This document shows, piece by piece, positions 43,234-51,886 of a stretch of DNA of 64,000 nt. The stretch is from Nocardioides panaciterrulae (GTDB taxonomy: Bacteria > Actinomycetota > Actinomycetes > Propionibacteriales > Nocardioidaceae), in the NCBI RefSeq assembly GCF_013409645.1, contig NZ_JACCBG010000001.1:620001-684000 (forward strand), in the 5' to 3' direction. Numbering within the stretch: the stretch's first letter is position 1; each line of letters starts with the position of its first letter. The position numbers and the translations under genes were made by a program. The notes below the pieces were generated by a model that searched no databases, was not told the DNA's origin, and was given only the letters and a program-made list of their open reading frames with translations.

Positions 43234-44231
43234 CCCAGGAGATGGCGGTCGCCGCCGCGTTGTTCGCCGGCGTCGTGCTCTACGCGTTGTTCGCCGGCGC
43301 GGACTTCGGCTCCGGCTTCTTCGACCTCACCGCCGGGGGTACGGCGGCCGGGCGCGGGCTGCGCACGCTGGTCGACCACAGCATCGGGCCGGTCTGGGAG
43401 GCCAACCACGTCTGGCTGATCTATGTGCTGGTGATGTGGTGGACCGGATTCCCGACCGCGTTCGCGGCGGCGATGAACACGCTGTTCGTGCCGCTGATGC
43501 TCGCGCTGCTCGGGATCGTGCTCCGGGGCGCGGCGTTCGCGTTCCGCAAGTACTCCGGCTCGCTGGCCCAGGCGCGGCTCTTCGGCGTGGTCTTCGCGGG
43601 CTCCTCGCTGATCACGCCGTTCTTCTTCGGGTGCGTCGCGGGCGCGGTCGCCTCGGGCCGGGTCCCGGCCGACGGGCACGGCCCGCTGTTCTCGTCGTGG
43701 CTGACGCCGACGTCGGTCTTCGGCGGGCTGATCGCGGTCGGCACCTGCTCGTTCCTGGCCGGTGTGTTCCTCACCGCGGACGCCGGCCGCGCGGGCCAGC
43801 GCGACCTCGCGCGGACCCTGCGCCGCCGTACCCTCGGCGTCGGGCTGGTCACCGGGGCCGTGGTGTTCGCCGCGCTGGTCCCGATCCAGCACGACGCGCC
43901 GACGCTCGCGCACGGCCTGGAGACCCGGGCCGCGCCGCTGATCGTGGTGTCGTTCCTGGCCGGCCTCGCGACCCTGGTGCTGGTGGCCCGGGGCCGGGCG
44001 GCGCTCGGTCGGCTGACCGCGGTGCTGGCGGTCGGGACGGTGGTGCTGGGCTGGGGCGTCGCGCAGTACCCCTGGCTGCTGGTCGACCAGATCACGATCA
44101 GTGAGGCGGCGGGCGCACCGGCCACGCTGACCGGGCTGCTGATCGTGGTCGCGCTCGCGGCGGTGATCGTGGTGCCGGCGCTGGCGTACCTCTTCTGGCT
44201 CACCCAGTCCGAGCGCTGGTCCCACGACTAG
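43230..44231 (+). CDS. cydB: Cytochrome bd oxidase subunit II
   Basis: 333 residues, eight or nine helices. GADFGSGFFDLTAGG is at the end of helix 1, and GPVWEANHVWLIYVLVMWW then PTAF in the next region are the standard CydB blocks. It stabilises the haem groups of subunit I. Start and upstream stop overlap by four bases. The assembly exporter genes cydC and cydD do not follow; a tandem repeat array begins three bases past its stop. Confidence 0.94.
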   Translation: MTQEMAVAAALFAGVVLYALFAGADFGSGFFDLTAGGTAAGRGLRTLVDHSIGPVWEANHVWLIYVLVMWWTGFPTAFAAAMNTLFVPLMLALLGIVLRGAAFAFRKYSGSLAQARLFGVVFAGSSLITPFFFGCVAGAVASGRVPADGHGPLFSSWLTPTSVFGGLIAVGTCSFLAGVFLTADAGRAGQRDLARTLRRRTLGVGLVTGAVVFAALVPIQHDAPTLAHGLETRAAPLIVVSFLAGLATLVLVARGRAALGRLTAVLAVGTVVLGWGVAQYPWLLVDQITISEAAGAPATLTGLLIVVALAAVIVVPALAYLFWLTQSERWSHD

Positions 44232-44233
44232 AG

Positions 44234-44365
44234 GTTGAGTTGGGCCCACCGCCGGGTTGAGTTGGGCCCCGCGCCGGGTTGAGTTGGGCCTCCCGCCGGG
44301 TTGAGTTGGGCCCCGCGCCGGGTTGAGTTGGGCCTCCCGCCGGGTTGAGTTGGGCCTCCCCGCGG
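44234..44365 (+). repeat. GTTGAGTTGGGCC tandem array 3 (six units)
   Basis: Six units of about 22 bases, each GGTTGAGTTGGGCC plus a variable CCCGCCG or CCGCGCCG end, in the same orientation as array 1. It lies between the convergent cydB and DUF1264 genes. Confidence 0.9.
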
Positions 44366-44389
44366 CGAGCCCCGAAGCCGCCCCGGTGC

Positions 44390-45115
44390 TCACCGAGCGG
44401 CGTCGACGTCGACGACGCCGGGGATCGGGGTGGTCCCGGTGAACTGGTCGGCCATCGCGTCCACCCCGCGCTGCGGGCGGGCCAGGTCGAGGTAGGCCGC
44501 CTGCCGCTGCTCGGCCTTCTTCTCCGGGTCGATGCCGAAGAGTCGGTTCCGGTCGTCCTTCAGCGACTCCTCGCACTCGCCCTCGCGGTTGAACGACCAC
44601 ATCAGCATCGGGTCGCCGAGCGGCAGGTCGTGCCCGGGCGCGCCGTCGTGGCGGCCGGTGTGCCAGGTGTGCCAGGTCTTGCCGTAGGAGTTGACCAGCT
44701 GCTTCATGAACGCCGTCTCGGCGGCGTCCGGCAGCCCGGGGGCGACCAGCTCGCCGGAGAACACCTCGTAGTTGTGCGGGTGCCAGTAGTCCTTCTCGGA
44801 CTCCGGGAGGGTGTCGAAGAGCCGGCCGGAGACGATGTACTCGATCCCGATCAGGTTCGCCTCCTTGGTGTTGCCGTCGAACAGCACGCACTGCAGCAGG
44901 TCGTCGTTCACGACCTTGCAGTAGTGGTGGGCCTCCATCTGCTCGTGCGGCTCGTCCTTCGGACAGTGGAAACCCACCACGTAGACGTCGAAGCCGCGCA
45001 GCGGCGTGGTCGACTGCAGCAGGTGTGCGCCCTGCTCCAGCGCCGCGAGCCACGCGCCCTTGCCCTCGCCGGCGGGAGTCACGGCGGGCGCGCGGTCGGG
45101 GATCGTGATGTGCAC
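44390..45115 (-). CDS. DUF1264 (oil-body-associated protein-like) protein
   Basis: 241 residues, soluble. VVGFHCPKDEPHEQMEAHHY, then CKVVNDDLLQC and EKDYWHPHNYEVFSGELVAP are the conserved His/Cys-rich blocks of the DUF1264/OBAP family, known from plant seed oil bodies and many bacteria, without a proven activity. The many His and Cys suggest metal binding. GAGGAGG lies about ten bases before the start, and GGGTAC at 45157-45152 (minus strand) could be a SigF-like -10. Confidence 0.85.
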   Translation of the reverse strand: MHITIPDRAPAVTPAGEGKGAWLAALEQGAHLLQSTTPLRGFDVYVVGFHCPKDEPHEQMEAHHYCKVVNDDLLQCVLFDGNTKEANLIGIEYIVSGRLFDTLPESEKDYWHPHNYEVFSGELVAPGLPDAAETAFMKQLVNSYGKTWHTWHTGRHDGAPGHDLPLGDPMLMWSFNREGECEESLKDDRNRLFGIDPEKKAEQRQAAYLDLARPQRGVDAMADQFTGTTPIPGVVDVDAAR

Positions 45116-45184
45116 GGGGCCTCCTCGGGGACGGGTGCTCGGGCCGGGGCGGTACCCATCCGCCCCGCTGCCATCCCGCGCCGG

Positions 45185-46570
45185 TCAGGCCCAGGCCGGC
45201 TCGTCGGCGCCCCAAGGCCGCCCGACCCAGGAGTACGCCGGGGGCGCGCCGGCCCAGTCGAGCGCCGGCGGGGCAGACCGGATCCGTCCCGCGGGCCCAT
45301 CGGCCTCGACCGCCGGCAGGGCCGCCTCGTCCACGGCAGGCTCGGTCCCACCGGGCTGGGCGAGCAGCTCGTGGGCGACCCGGGCCAGCGAGATCGAGAC
45401 CAGGTGGCTGCCGCCGCCGGCGCGCTGGCGCCGCAGCGCGCTCATCACCCCGGCCGCGAGCAGGTGCCCGGCCGAGTGGTCGAGGGCCTGGGCGGGCAGC
45501 GCGCCGGGGGTCGCGGCGCCGCCGCTCTCGCGCACGGCGATCCCGCTGGTGGCCTGCACGATGCTGTCGAACCCGCGCCGCGCCGACCACGGCCCGCCGG
45601 TGTCCCACGCGCTGACCCGGCCCACGACCAGGCCCGGGAACCGGGCGGCGAGCTGCTCCGCCTCGAGGCCGAAGCGGTCCAGCGAGCCGGGCCGGTAGCC
45701 GGTCACCACCACGTCGGCCGACGCCAGCAGCCGCTCGAGCACCTCGTCCCCGGCGCGCGTGGCGAGGTCGACGACCGCGCAGCGCTTGCCCTGGCCGGTG
45801 TCGAGGTGCTGCCACTCGATCTCGGGCGGGCGCGGGGAGTCCAGCCGCAGCACGTCCGCGCCGGCGAAGGCCAGGTCGCGGGTCGCGACCGGCCCGGCGA
45901 TCACCCGGGTCAGGTCGAGCACCCGGACGCCGGCGAGCGGCCGCCCGTCGCCGGCCGCCGCCTCGCGCCACGGCCGGGGCGCCGCCTCGCCGAGTCCGGC
46001 GAACCCCAGCAGCGGCCGGCGAGCGACGGCCTGCCCCTGCGGGTGCGCCCGCCACTCCTCGACGTCGCGGACCTTCACGAGGATCGCGCCCGCGACCGCG
46101 GCCGCCTCCTCCAGCTCCTCGGCCCCCCGACCGGCCACGGCGGCGCGCATCGCGTCCTTGCCGGCGCCCTCGGCGAGCCCCAGCAACCGGCGCAGCCGGG
46201 CGTCGTGGTGCGGGTAGTTGCCGTGCGTGCGCACCCACCCGTCACCCGCCCGCCAGAACCCGGACAGCTCGCCCCACACCGACGGCGCCTCGCCGTTCCA
46301 GCGGAACAGCCGGTCGCTGCGGTACGACGCCGCGACGCGCGCCGGGTCCAGCCGGACGACGGGCGGCTCGCCGCGCCCCGTCGTACGAGCCTCGGACACC
46401 AGCCCCGCCGCGACCGAGGCCAGCGCGACGCTGTCGAAGGCGAGCTCGCCGACCGCCAGTGACGAGCGCAGCGGCACCTCGGCCCCGGGGTCGGCCACCC
46501 CGGCCAGCTGGGCGGGGTCCTCACCCAGGTCCTGCCAGGCCCGTCGTCCGAACCGACCGATCGCTCCCAC
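45185..46570 (-). CDS. Family III CoA transferase (CaiB/BaiF-like)
   Basis: 461 residues. The second half has the family blocks: AGVRVLDLTRVIAGPVATRD with the catalytic Asp region, ADVLRLDSP, RCAVVDLATRAGDEVLERLL and GSLDRFGLEAEQLA. The first 200 residues are a degenerate copy of the fold (NGEAPSVWGELSGFW and on), so the protein looks like a fused pair of halves and is at the long end for the family. It moves CoA between carboxylic acids. Substrate unknown; no operon partner. Confidence 0.88.
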   Translation of the reverse strand: MGAIGRFGRRAWQDLGEDPAQLAGVADPGAEVPLRSSLAVGELAFDSVALASVAAGLVSEARTTGRGEPPVVRLDPARVAASYRSDRLFRWNGEAPSVWGELSGFWRAGDGWVRTHGNYPHHDARLRRLLGLAEGAGKDAMRAAVAGRGAEELEEAAAVAGAILVKVRDVEEWRAHPQGQAVARRPLLGFAGLGEAAPRPWREAAAGDGRPLAGVRVLDLTRVIAGPVATRDLAFAGADVLRLDSPRPPEIEWQHLDTGQGKRCAVVDLATRAGDEVLERLLASADVVVTGYRPGSLDRFGLEAEQLAARFPGLVVGRVSAWDTGGPWSARRGFDSIVQATSGIAVRESGGAATPGALPAQALDHSAGHLLAAGVMSALRRQRAGGGSHLVSISLARVAHELLAQPGGTEPAVDEAALPAVEADGPAGRIRSAPPALDWAGAPPAYSWVGRPWGADEPAWA

Positions 46571-46682
46571 GTCCGTGCTCCTCCCCGCCGGCTCATGGTC
46601 GAACCGACGTCCCGGGGCAACCTTGGCAGACGGGGCGGGTGCGCCGGGAGAGGCCGGTGTGGTCCGACAGGTGGCGTGGGGA

Positions 46683-46705
46683 GTGTCAACGAGCGCCGAC
46701 TCGGC
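46683..46705 (+). repeat. Dispersed repeat, single copy after the kinase gene
   Basis: GTGT plus CAACGAGCGCCGACTCGGC, identical to the copies at 26192 and 26225. It lies 12 bases past the stop of the leftward sensor kinase. Confidence 0.85.
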
Positions 46706-46717
46706 GTGGGGTGGGGG

Positions 46718-48982
46718 TCAGGTGTCGGAGCGGGCGACCGCGGTCCAGATCAGGTGGGTGCCGCCGCCGGGGCCCGCGGTGACCTGGAGGTCGCCGTGGT
46801 GGCGGGTCGCCCGGCTGCGGAGGTTGGCCAGCCCGCTGGCGCGCGTCGTGTCGCCCAGGCCGCAGCCGTCGTCGATCGCCTCGACGCTCAGCTGGGCGGC
46901 GGCGAGGGTCACGCGCAGCCGGACACTGCGGGCCTTCGCGTGCCGGGCGGCGTTGGCCAGAGCCTCGCGGGCCACCGCCACCACGTCGTCGGCCAGGTCG
47001 GGGGAGACCGCCTGGTCCAGCGGGCCGGAGAACTCCGCGTGCGGGGCGAAGCCGAGCGTCGGGCGCGCCTCCTCCACGACGGCCAGCAGCCGCTCCTTGA
47101 GCCCGCCGCCCCCGTGCGGGGCCCGGTTGAGCTGGAAGATCGTGGTCCGGATCCGCCGGATGGTGCTGTCGACGGCGTCGACGAAGTCGCTGAGGTGCTG
47201 GCGGTTCGCCTCGTCGTCGATCCGGTGGACCATCGCCTGCAGCCCCATCCCGGTCGCGAACAGCTCCTGGATGACGTGGTCGTGCAGGTCCGCGGCGATC
47301 CGCTGGTGCTCGCGCAGCACCGCCAGCGCCGCCTGGTCGGCGCGGGTCTGGTTCAGCTCGAGGGCGACGCCGAGGTGCCCGACGTACGCGTCGAGCTGGT
47401 CGAGGTCGGTCTGGTCGAAGGGGTGGCGACCGTTGGTCCGGCCCACCATCAGCGCACCGACCACGGTCTTGCCCCGGCACAGCGGGCCCGCGATCAGCGA
47501 GGCGAGCTGGGGGTCGGTGACCACCTTGACGTTGCGGCGGTGGTAGCCGCCGAGGAGCACCGGGTCGCCGGTGCGCAGGGTCGGCGCGAGCACGCTCTGC
47601 GCGATCGGCACGTGGACGCCGAGCACCTGGTCGGCGAGCGGCCCGACCGCGGCCGCGACGACCATGTCCTCGCCGTCGAGCTCGGCGAGGATCGCCACGT
47701 CGCCCTCGCCGGCCTGCAAGGCGGCCTGCAGCAGCACGTCGATGGGCCGGTCCTGCTGCCCCGAGAACACCTCCTGGCTGGCCTCGGTGGTCAGCGTCTG
47801 CCACCGCCGGCGGCGCTCGGAGTCCTCGTAGAGCCGGGCGTTCTCGATCGCGACCGCGGCGGTCCGGGCCAGGCTGGTGAGCAGCTGCTCGTCCTCCTCG
47901 GAGAAGGCGCCGCGGAGGCTCTCGACCAGGTAGAGCGTGCCGTAGACGCTGCCGCGCACCCGGATCGGCGTGCCCAGCAGACCGGGTGTCGGGTGGCGGC
48001 TGCCCGCGGGGTCGTCCGCAGGCAGATCGGCGGGCAGATCGGCGGGCAGGTCGGCGCCGTCCTCGACCGCGGCGGCGAGCGTCCGGCCGACGCGGCGCAC
48101 GTCGTCGATCCGGATCGGCCCCGGCGCGTCGACGAGCAGGTCGAGGAGCGCGGCGCCGTCGGGCGCACCCTCGAGCATGGCCACCTGCTCGCCGTCCATG
48201 CCGGTGTGCACGAACTGCGACAGCGAGCCGTCCTCGCTGAGCACCCCCAGCGCGGCGTACCGCGCGCCGATCAGGTCCCGCGCGGCGCGCACCGTCCGGT
48301 GCAGCACCACGTCGAGCTTCAGGTCGGCGGTGACCAGCGCGTTGGCCCGCAGCAGGGCCCGCAGCCGGCCCTGGGCCTTGAGCACGTCGGCGGCGCGCTC
48401 GGTGAGCTGGACGAGGGTCTCCTCGAGCTCGAGGCGGGGCACGTCGGGGAAGGTGAGTAGCTCCCGCGGCCCCGGCCGGGTCGGATCCACCACCCGCTCG
48501 TCCACCGCCGAGAGGTCCGTGGTGGGCAGGTCGTGGGCGAACCGGGGGGAGGCCGGGTGCGTCGGCACCGTCCCCAGGTCGGTGCGCTCGCGGAACGAGA
48601 CGACCGCGCCGCGGCTGTGCCCGGTGGCGTCCTCGCGCGGGCGCACCGTCATGTCGAACCAGCCCGAGGTGCCCGGCGCCGCGCACGGCGTGAGCAGGGT
48701 GGCGGGAGTCGTCAGCTCACCGCGCAGGGCGCGTCTCACGAGCTCGCCGGCGCGCCGGGCGACCGGGTCCTCACCGGCCCGCGCGCAGACCTCCAGGTAG
48801 GAGACCCCGGGCCCGCTGCGATCGACCGCGCCGCCGTTGCCGCGGCAGAAGTCCAGCCACGCCTCGTTGACCGCGACGATCCGGCCGTCGTGGTCGAGTA
48901 CCGCGGTCTGGACCGGCGGCGCGGCGGGGACCGGCGGCGCGTGTGCCACGTCCGCGACCCGTGGCTCGTGATCGGTCATCAT
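46718..48982 (-). CDS. PAS-GAF-GAF sensor histidine kinase (DevS/DosT-like)
   Basis: 754 residues. A short PAS-like region (VLDHDGRIVAVNEAWLDFCR) is followed by two GAF domains (about 200-375 and 390-540), HisKA_3 with HQRIAADLHDHVIQELFATG holding the phosphoacceptor His, and an ATPase domain (AREALANAARHAKA, DDGCGLGDTT). This is the layout of actinobacterial DevS/DosT redox and gas sensors and of GAF kinases paired with NarL-type regulators; no such regulator gene is adjacent. LPADLPADLPADD is a small in-frame repeat in the first GAF. ATG 48982 and 48979 are tandem; both have GGGGTGGGG upstream. Confidence 0.9.
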   Translation of the reverse strand: MMTDHEPRVADVAHAPPVPAAPPVQTAVLDHDGRIVAVNEAWLDFCRGNGGAVDRSGPGVSYLEVCARAGEDPVARRAGELVRRALRGELTTPATLLTPCAAPGTSGWFDMTVRPREDATGHSRGAVVSFRERTDLGTVPTHPASPRFAHDLPTTDLSAVDERVVDPTRPGPRELLTFPDVPRLELEETLVQLTERAADVLKAQGRLRALLRANALVTADLKLDVVLHRTVRAARDLIGARYAALGVLSEDGSLSQFVHTGMDGEQVAMLEGAPDGAALLDLLVDAPGPIRIDDVRRVGRTLAAAVEDGADLPADLPADLPADDPAGSRHPTPGLLGTPIRVRGSVYGTLYLVESLRGAFSEEDEQLLTSLARTAAVAIENARLYEDSERRRRWQTLTTEASQEVFSGQQDRPIDVLLQAALQAGEGDVAILAELDGEDMVVAAAVGPLADQVLGVHVPIAQSVLAPTLRTGDPVLLGGYHRRNVKVVTDPQLASLIAGPLCRGKTVVGALMVGRTNGRHPFDQTDLDQLDAYVGHLGVALELNQTRADQAALAVLREHQRIAADLHDHVIQELFATGMGLQAMVHRIDDEANRQHLSDFVDAVDSTIRRIRTTIFQLNRAPHGGGGLKERLLAVVEEARPTLGFAPHAEFSGPLDQAVSPDLADDVVAVAREALANAARHAKARSVRLRVTLAAAQLSVEAIDDGCGLGDTTRASGLANLRSRATRHHGDLQVTAGPGGGTHLIWTAVARSDT

Positions 48983-49265
48983 CGTCCCCACCCCCGCGGC
49001 GGTCGACAACCCCGCCCCGACGGACTGTTCCCTGCTCGCATGCCCATTCCCGAGCTCCCTCCCGGCGTGCGATGGAGCCGCCAGGAGCAGGGGCGACCGT
49101 GTCCCTCCGGGGTCCGGGGAGGCTAGTGGTGACAGTACTCCCCGGAATCGCGCCGGTGAAGGCAGAATGACTGAGACCTGCTGCAGCCGGCAGGCGGTGA
49201 ACTGGCGCGACCCCGGGGTCGCGCGCTCGGGCAGGGCGCCAGGCTCCAGGGGCCAGGGGGACCTG

Positions 49266-49979
49266 ATGTACGACCACGCGCTGTTCGTCAAGACCGTCGC
49301 CACGTTCAGCGGCCGGCTGCTGGAGTCCTACGACTCCGACATCGACGTGGACGCCGTGCTCCGGGACCTGATGGGCAGCTTCGTGGCGATCTTCGACCTG
49401 GCCGGGGCGGGGATGGGGCTGGCCGAGGACGGGACGATGCGCACCACCACCGGCGTCCCGGAGCAGATCTCGGCGCTGGAGGACGTCCAGCATCAGCACC
49501 AGGTCGGTCCGTGCATGGCGGCGTTCCGCGAGGGACGGGTGGTCGTGGTCGACGACCTCACGGCGTACGCCGACCGGTGGCCGGCGTACGCCGCGGTCGC
49601 GGCCCGCCTGGGCATGACCACCGTGGTCGGCCTGCCGTTGCAGCTGGCCGGCCACCAGGTCGGGGCCGTCAACCTCTACTCCGGTGAGCACCGGGACTGG
49701 CCGGCCGAGGACCTCGAGGCCGCGCAGGTGCTCGCCGACCTGATCACCGGCTACCTGGTCACCGGCTCGAAGCTGCGCCAGCAGGAGCAGCTGACCGAGC
49801 AGCTGCAGCACGCCCTGGACGCGCGGACCGTGATCGAGCAGGCCAAGGGCGTGGTCGCCGCCAGCAACGGTGTGGGTGTGGACGAGGCCTTCGAGCTGAT
49901 CCGGCGGCACGCCCGCACCCATCACGTGACCGTCCGCGAGCTCTCCGAGGCGATCGTCGAGCTCGGGCTGCGGCTGTAG
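49266..49979 (+). CDS. GAF-ANTAR RNA-binding antiterminator regulator
   Basis: 237 residues. A GAF domain (about 20-165, with VGPCMAAFREGRVVVVDDL) is followed by an ANTAR domain (about 175-232: ALDARTVIEQAKGVVAASNG and so on to VTVRELSEAIVEL). ANTAR proteins bind paired hairpins in nascent RNA and stop termination. There is no receiver domain, so GAF is the input. It diverges from the GAF kinase across 283 bases, and the two may share a signal. Confidence 0.92.
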   Translation: MYDHALFVKTVATFSGRLLESYDSDIDVDAVLRDLMGSFVAIFDLAGAGMGLAEDGTMRTTTGVPEQISALEDVQHQHQVGPCMAAFREGRVVVVDDLTAYADRWPAYAAVAARLGMTTVVGLPLQLAGHQVGAVNLYSGEHRDWPAEDLEAAQVLADLITGYLVTGSKLRQQEQLTEQLQHALDARTVIEQAKGVVAASNGVGVDEAFELIRRHARTHHVTVRELSEAIVELGLRL

Positions 49980-49991
49980 CGCCCGGGCCGG

Positions 49992-50543
49992 TCACGACCG
50001 GTCGTCGGAGCCGCCGAGGCCCACCTGGACGGCGTTGACGAGCATCCGGGCCACGAACCCCACCAGCACCAGGTCGCCGAGCATCTGGATGGTCGCGACC
50101 GCCCGGGCCGCCTCGGAGACCGCGGCGATGTCGCCGAAGCCGACGGTGGCGAAGACCGTCACGGTGAAGTACATCGAGTCCAGCCGGGTCAGCGGCTCGG
50201 TGAAGTCCGCCGGGTCGGCGCGGCCCATCACGTAGTAGACCGTGGCGAAGACGACGAAGAACAGGATCAGCCCGAGCACCAGCGCCTCCACCCCACGCAC
50301 CCGCGGGAACGGCGAGCGGGTGATCTCGCGCAGCTGCCAGCCCAGCACCACGGCGACCAGCACCAGCCCGGCCCCGAGGGCCAGCCACGACCGGCCGTCG
50401 AGCCGGGTCATCGGCAGCAGGAAGTACGCCGCGCCGATGGCGAGCGCGACCGCCGAGGACCTGGCCAGCGAGATCACCGCCGCACGCCGGGCCGCGGGCG
50501 GCGCCACCGGACCGGTGCCGGTCACCGTCGTACCGGGGTGCAT
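49992..50543 (-). CDS. Two-helix potassium channel
   Basis: 183 residues with four hydrophobic helices. The pore loop YFTVTVFATVGFGD holds the K+ filter TVGFGD at residues 133-138, flanked by the outer and inner helices of the Ion_trans_2 fold. No RCK or cyclic-nucleotide domain follows, so gating is unknown. ATG 50543 avoids a 13-residue basic leader from ATG 50582. It converges on the ANTAR gene with a 12-base gap. Confidence 0.92.
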   Translation of the reverse strand: MHPGTTVTGTGPVAPPAARRAAVISLARSSAVALAIGAAYFLLPMTRLDGRSWLALGAGLVLVAVVLGWQLREITRSPFPRVRGVEALVLGLILFFVVFATVYYVMGRADPADFTEPLTRLDSMYFTVTVFATVGFGDIAAVSEAARAVATIQMLGDLVLVGFVARMLVNAVQVGLGGSDDRS

Positions 50544-50663
50544 GGTCCGAGTAGACGCCGTCGTACGCCGGGGTGGTCTCACCCGCAGCGGGTGATGTGA
50601 CCGGGAGCGTGCCGCCGGACGCTAGGGGTGTCCGAGTGTGTGCGCAGACGACAGGAGCTCGTC

Positions 50664-51170
50664 ATGTCCGAGACCCAGATGGGATCCACGACCCCCTCGA
50701 CGAACCCCACTGCGGGCCCGTCGACCCAGATGCCCCCGGCGGCCACCGCGGAGCCGGTCCACCGGGGCCCCGAGCCGACCGGCTGGGTCGGCTGGATCAT
50801 GTTCGCCGCGGTGATGATGCTGATGCTCGGGATGTTCCACGCCATCGCCGGGCTGGTGGCGCTCTTCCAGGACTCCTACTACCTGGTCACGAAGAACGAC
50901 CTGGTCGTGCACGTGAACTACACGACCTGGGGCTGGGTGCACCTGATCGGCGGCATCGTGATCGTGCTCGCCGGTGTCGGCCTGCTCGCCGGCCAGATGT
51001 GGGCCCGGATCGTCGGCGTGGGCCTCGCGGTGCTCAGCGCCGTGGTGAACATGGCCTTCTTCGCGGCCTACCCGTGGTGGTCGGCCCTGATGATCACCTT
51101 CGACGTGCTGGTGATCTGGGCGCTCACCGCCCACGGCGCGGAGATGAAGGGGCTCAAGGAGGCGCGCTGA
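50664..51170 (+). CDS. DUF7144-type four-helix membrane protein
   Basis: 168 residues. A polar, Thr/Pro-rich N-terminus (about 40 residues) precedes four membrane helices with GWVGWIMFAAVMMLMLGMFH, WGWVHLIGGIVIVLAGVGLL, WARIVGVGLAVLSAVVNMAF and the last ending WALTAHG. This matches a common actinobacterial membrane family (DUF7144, from memory) of unknown role. AGGAG lies six bases before ATG 50664. Confidence 0.8.
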   Translation: MSETQMGSTTPSTNPTAGPSTQMPPAATAEPVHRGPEPTGWVGWIMFAAVMMLMLGMFHAIAGLVALFQDSYYLVTKNDLVVHVNYTTWGWVHLIGGIVIVLAGVGLLAGQMWARIVGVGLAVLSAVVNMAFFAAYPWWSALMITFDVLVIWALTAHGAEMKGLKEAR

Positions 51171-51292
51171 CGCCGCTGTCCGCACGGTCCCCGTCGACCG
51201 GCATCCCGACCCGTCCCGGGCGGGGGGCCGACCGGCGGGGACTGTCGCGTGCGCATGCGCGGGCGCCGGCCATCGCCGGCTCGCGAAGGGGC

Positions 51293-51499
51293 TCAGGCGA
51301 GCGCGGTGACGCCGGCGACCGAGAAGCCGTGCTCGCGCAGCACGCGCACCAGGTCGACGAGGTCGCGGTCCTGGCCCAGCCGCGCACAGATGACCGTCTG
51401 GATCCTGGTGGCGCCGGCCACCGTGGGCTCGAGGGCCAGCCGGACCGCCGGGCCGACCCCGCCGCGGACCACCACCTCGTAGTGCACGAGCCGGTTCAC
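51293..51499 (-). CDS. Small protein, copy 1 of the YEV-DQ-GL family
   Basis: 68 residues. HYEVVVRGGVGPAVRLAL, then TRIQTVICARLGQDRDLVDL and VRVLREHGFSVAGV. The order of a strand with a G-x-V, a variable loop, a T-V strand, a D-Q/R helix with L-x-x-L and a G-[LF]-x-V strand matches the proteins at 51496 and 58698. It is an alpha/beta domain without catalytic residues. The GTG start overlaps the upstream TGA (GTGA), so the two copies are co-translated. Confidence 0.6.
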   Translation of the reverse strand: MNRLVHYEVVVRGGVGPAVRLALEPTVAGATRIQTVICARLGQDRDLVDLVRVLREHGFSVAGVTALA

Positions 51500-51759
51500 G
51501 GCTGCGGCTCCGGCGGAGGGGCGTCCTGTTCGGCCACCCGGCGGATCTCCACGACCTCGAGCCCGTAGGCGCGCAGCCGCCGCAGGAACTCCGCCAGCGC
51601 CTGCTGGTCGGGGAACCACCCCGACAGCACCGTGGTCACGTCCTGGCCGGTCACCTCGACGTCCCCGAGCTCCTCGAGCAGCTCCTCGGCGACGGTGTCG
51701 CCGGCCACCGACCCGTTGAGACGGATCTCGTAGGTGCGGGGGGACGTCGGCTCGGTCAT
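51496..51759 (-). CDS. Small protein, copy 2 of the YEV-DQ-GL family
   Basis: 87 residues. TYEIRLNGSVAGDTVAEELL, TVLSGWFPDQQALAEFLRRL and AYGLEVVEIRRV give the clear family pattern, and FPDQ-x-AL-x-x-FL is shared almost exactly with the gene at 58698 (FPDQAALHGFLHRV). A proline/glutamate tail follows. ATG 51759 starts it. Function unknown; the pair sits between a membrane-protein gene and the large LuxR regulator. Confidence 0.6.
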   Translation of the reverse strand: MTEPTSPRTYEIRLNGSVAGDTVAEELLEELGDVEVTGQDVTTVLSGWFPDQQALAEFLRRLRAYGLEVVEIRRVAEQDAPPPEPQP

Positions 51760-51886
51760 CGGCTCGTCATCAGCTCGGGAGGCGGGAGGTCGGCTCGGTC
51801 GGGCCGCGGGCGCCCGGCTGCGGTCAGCCGGCCCTCCCAGCACACTCCGACCGCAAGGTGGTGTCCTCACCCGGTGAGGATGAGGG

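Noticed and set aside
40103..44365. Repeat arrays as a CRISPR
   Set aside because: Units are directly contiguous with no unique spacers, and no cas genes are near.
43059..46238. 1059-codon minus-strand open frame over cydA/cydB and DUF1264
   Set aside because: Arg/Gly/Ala-rich with no motifs; it crosses genes with clear families on both strands and a repeat array.
51360..51400. GCGCACAGATGA resembling the shared promoter box
   Set aside because: It is inside a coding sequence, lacks the GCAT and GGGTAY parts and has the wrong context.
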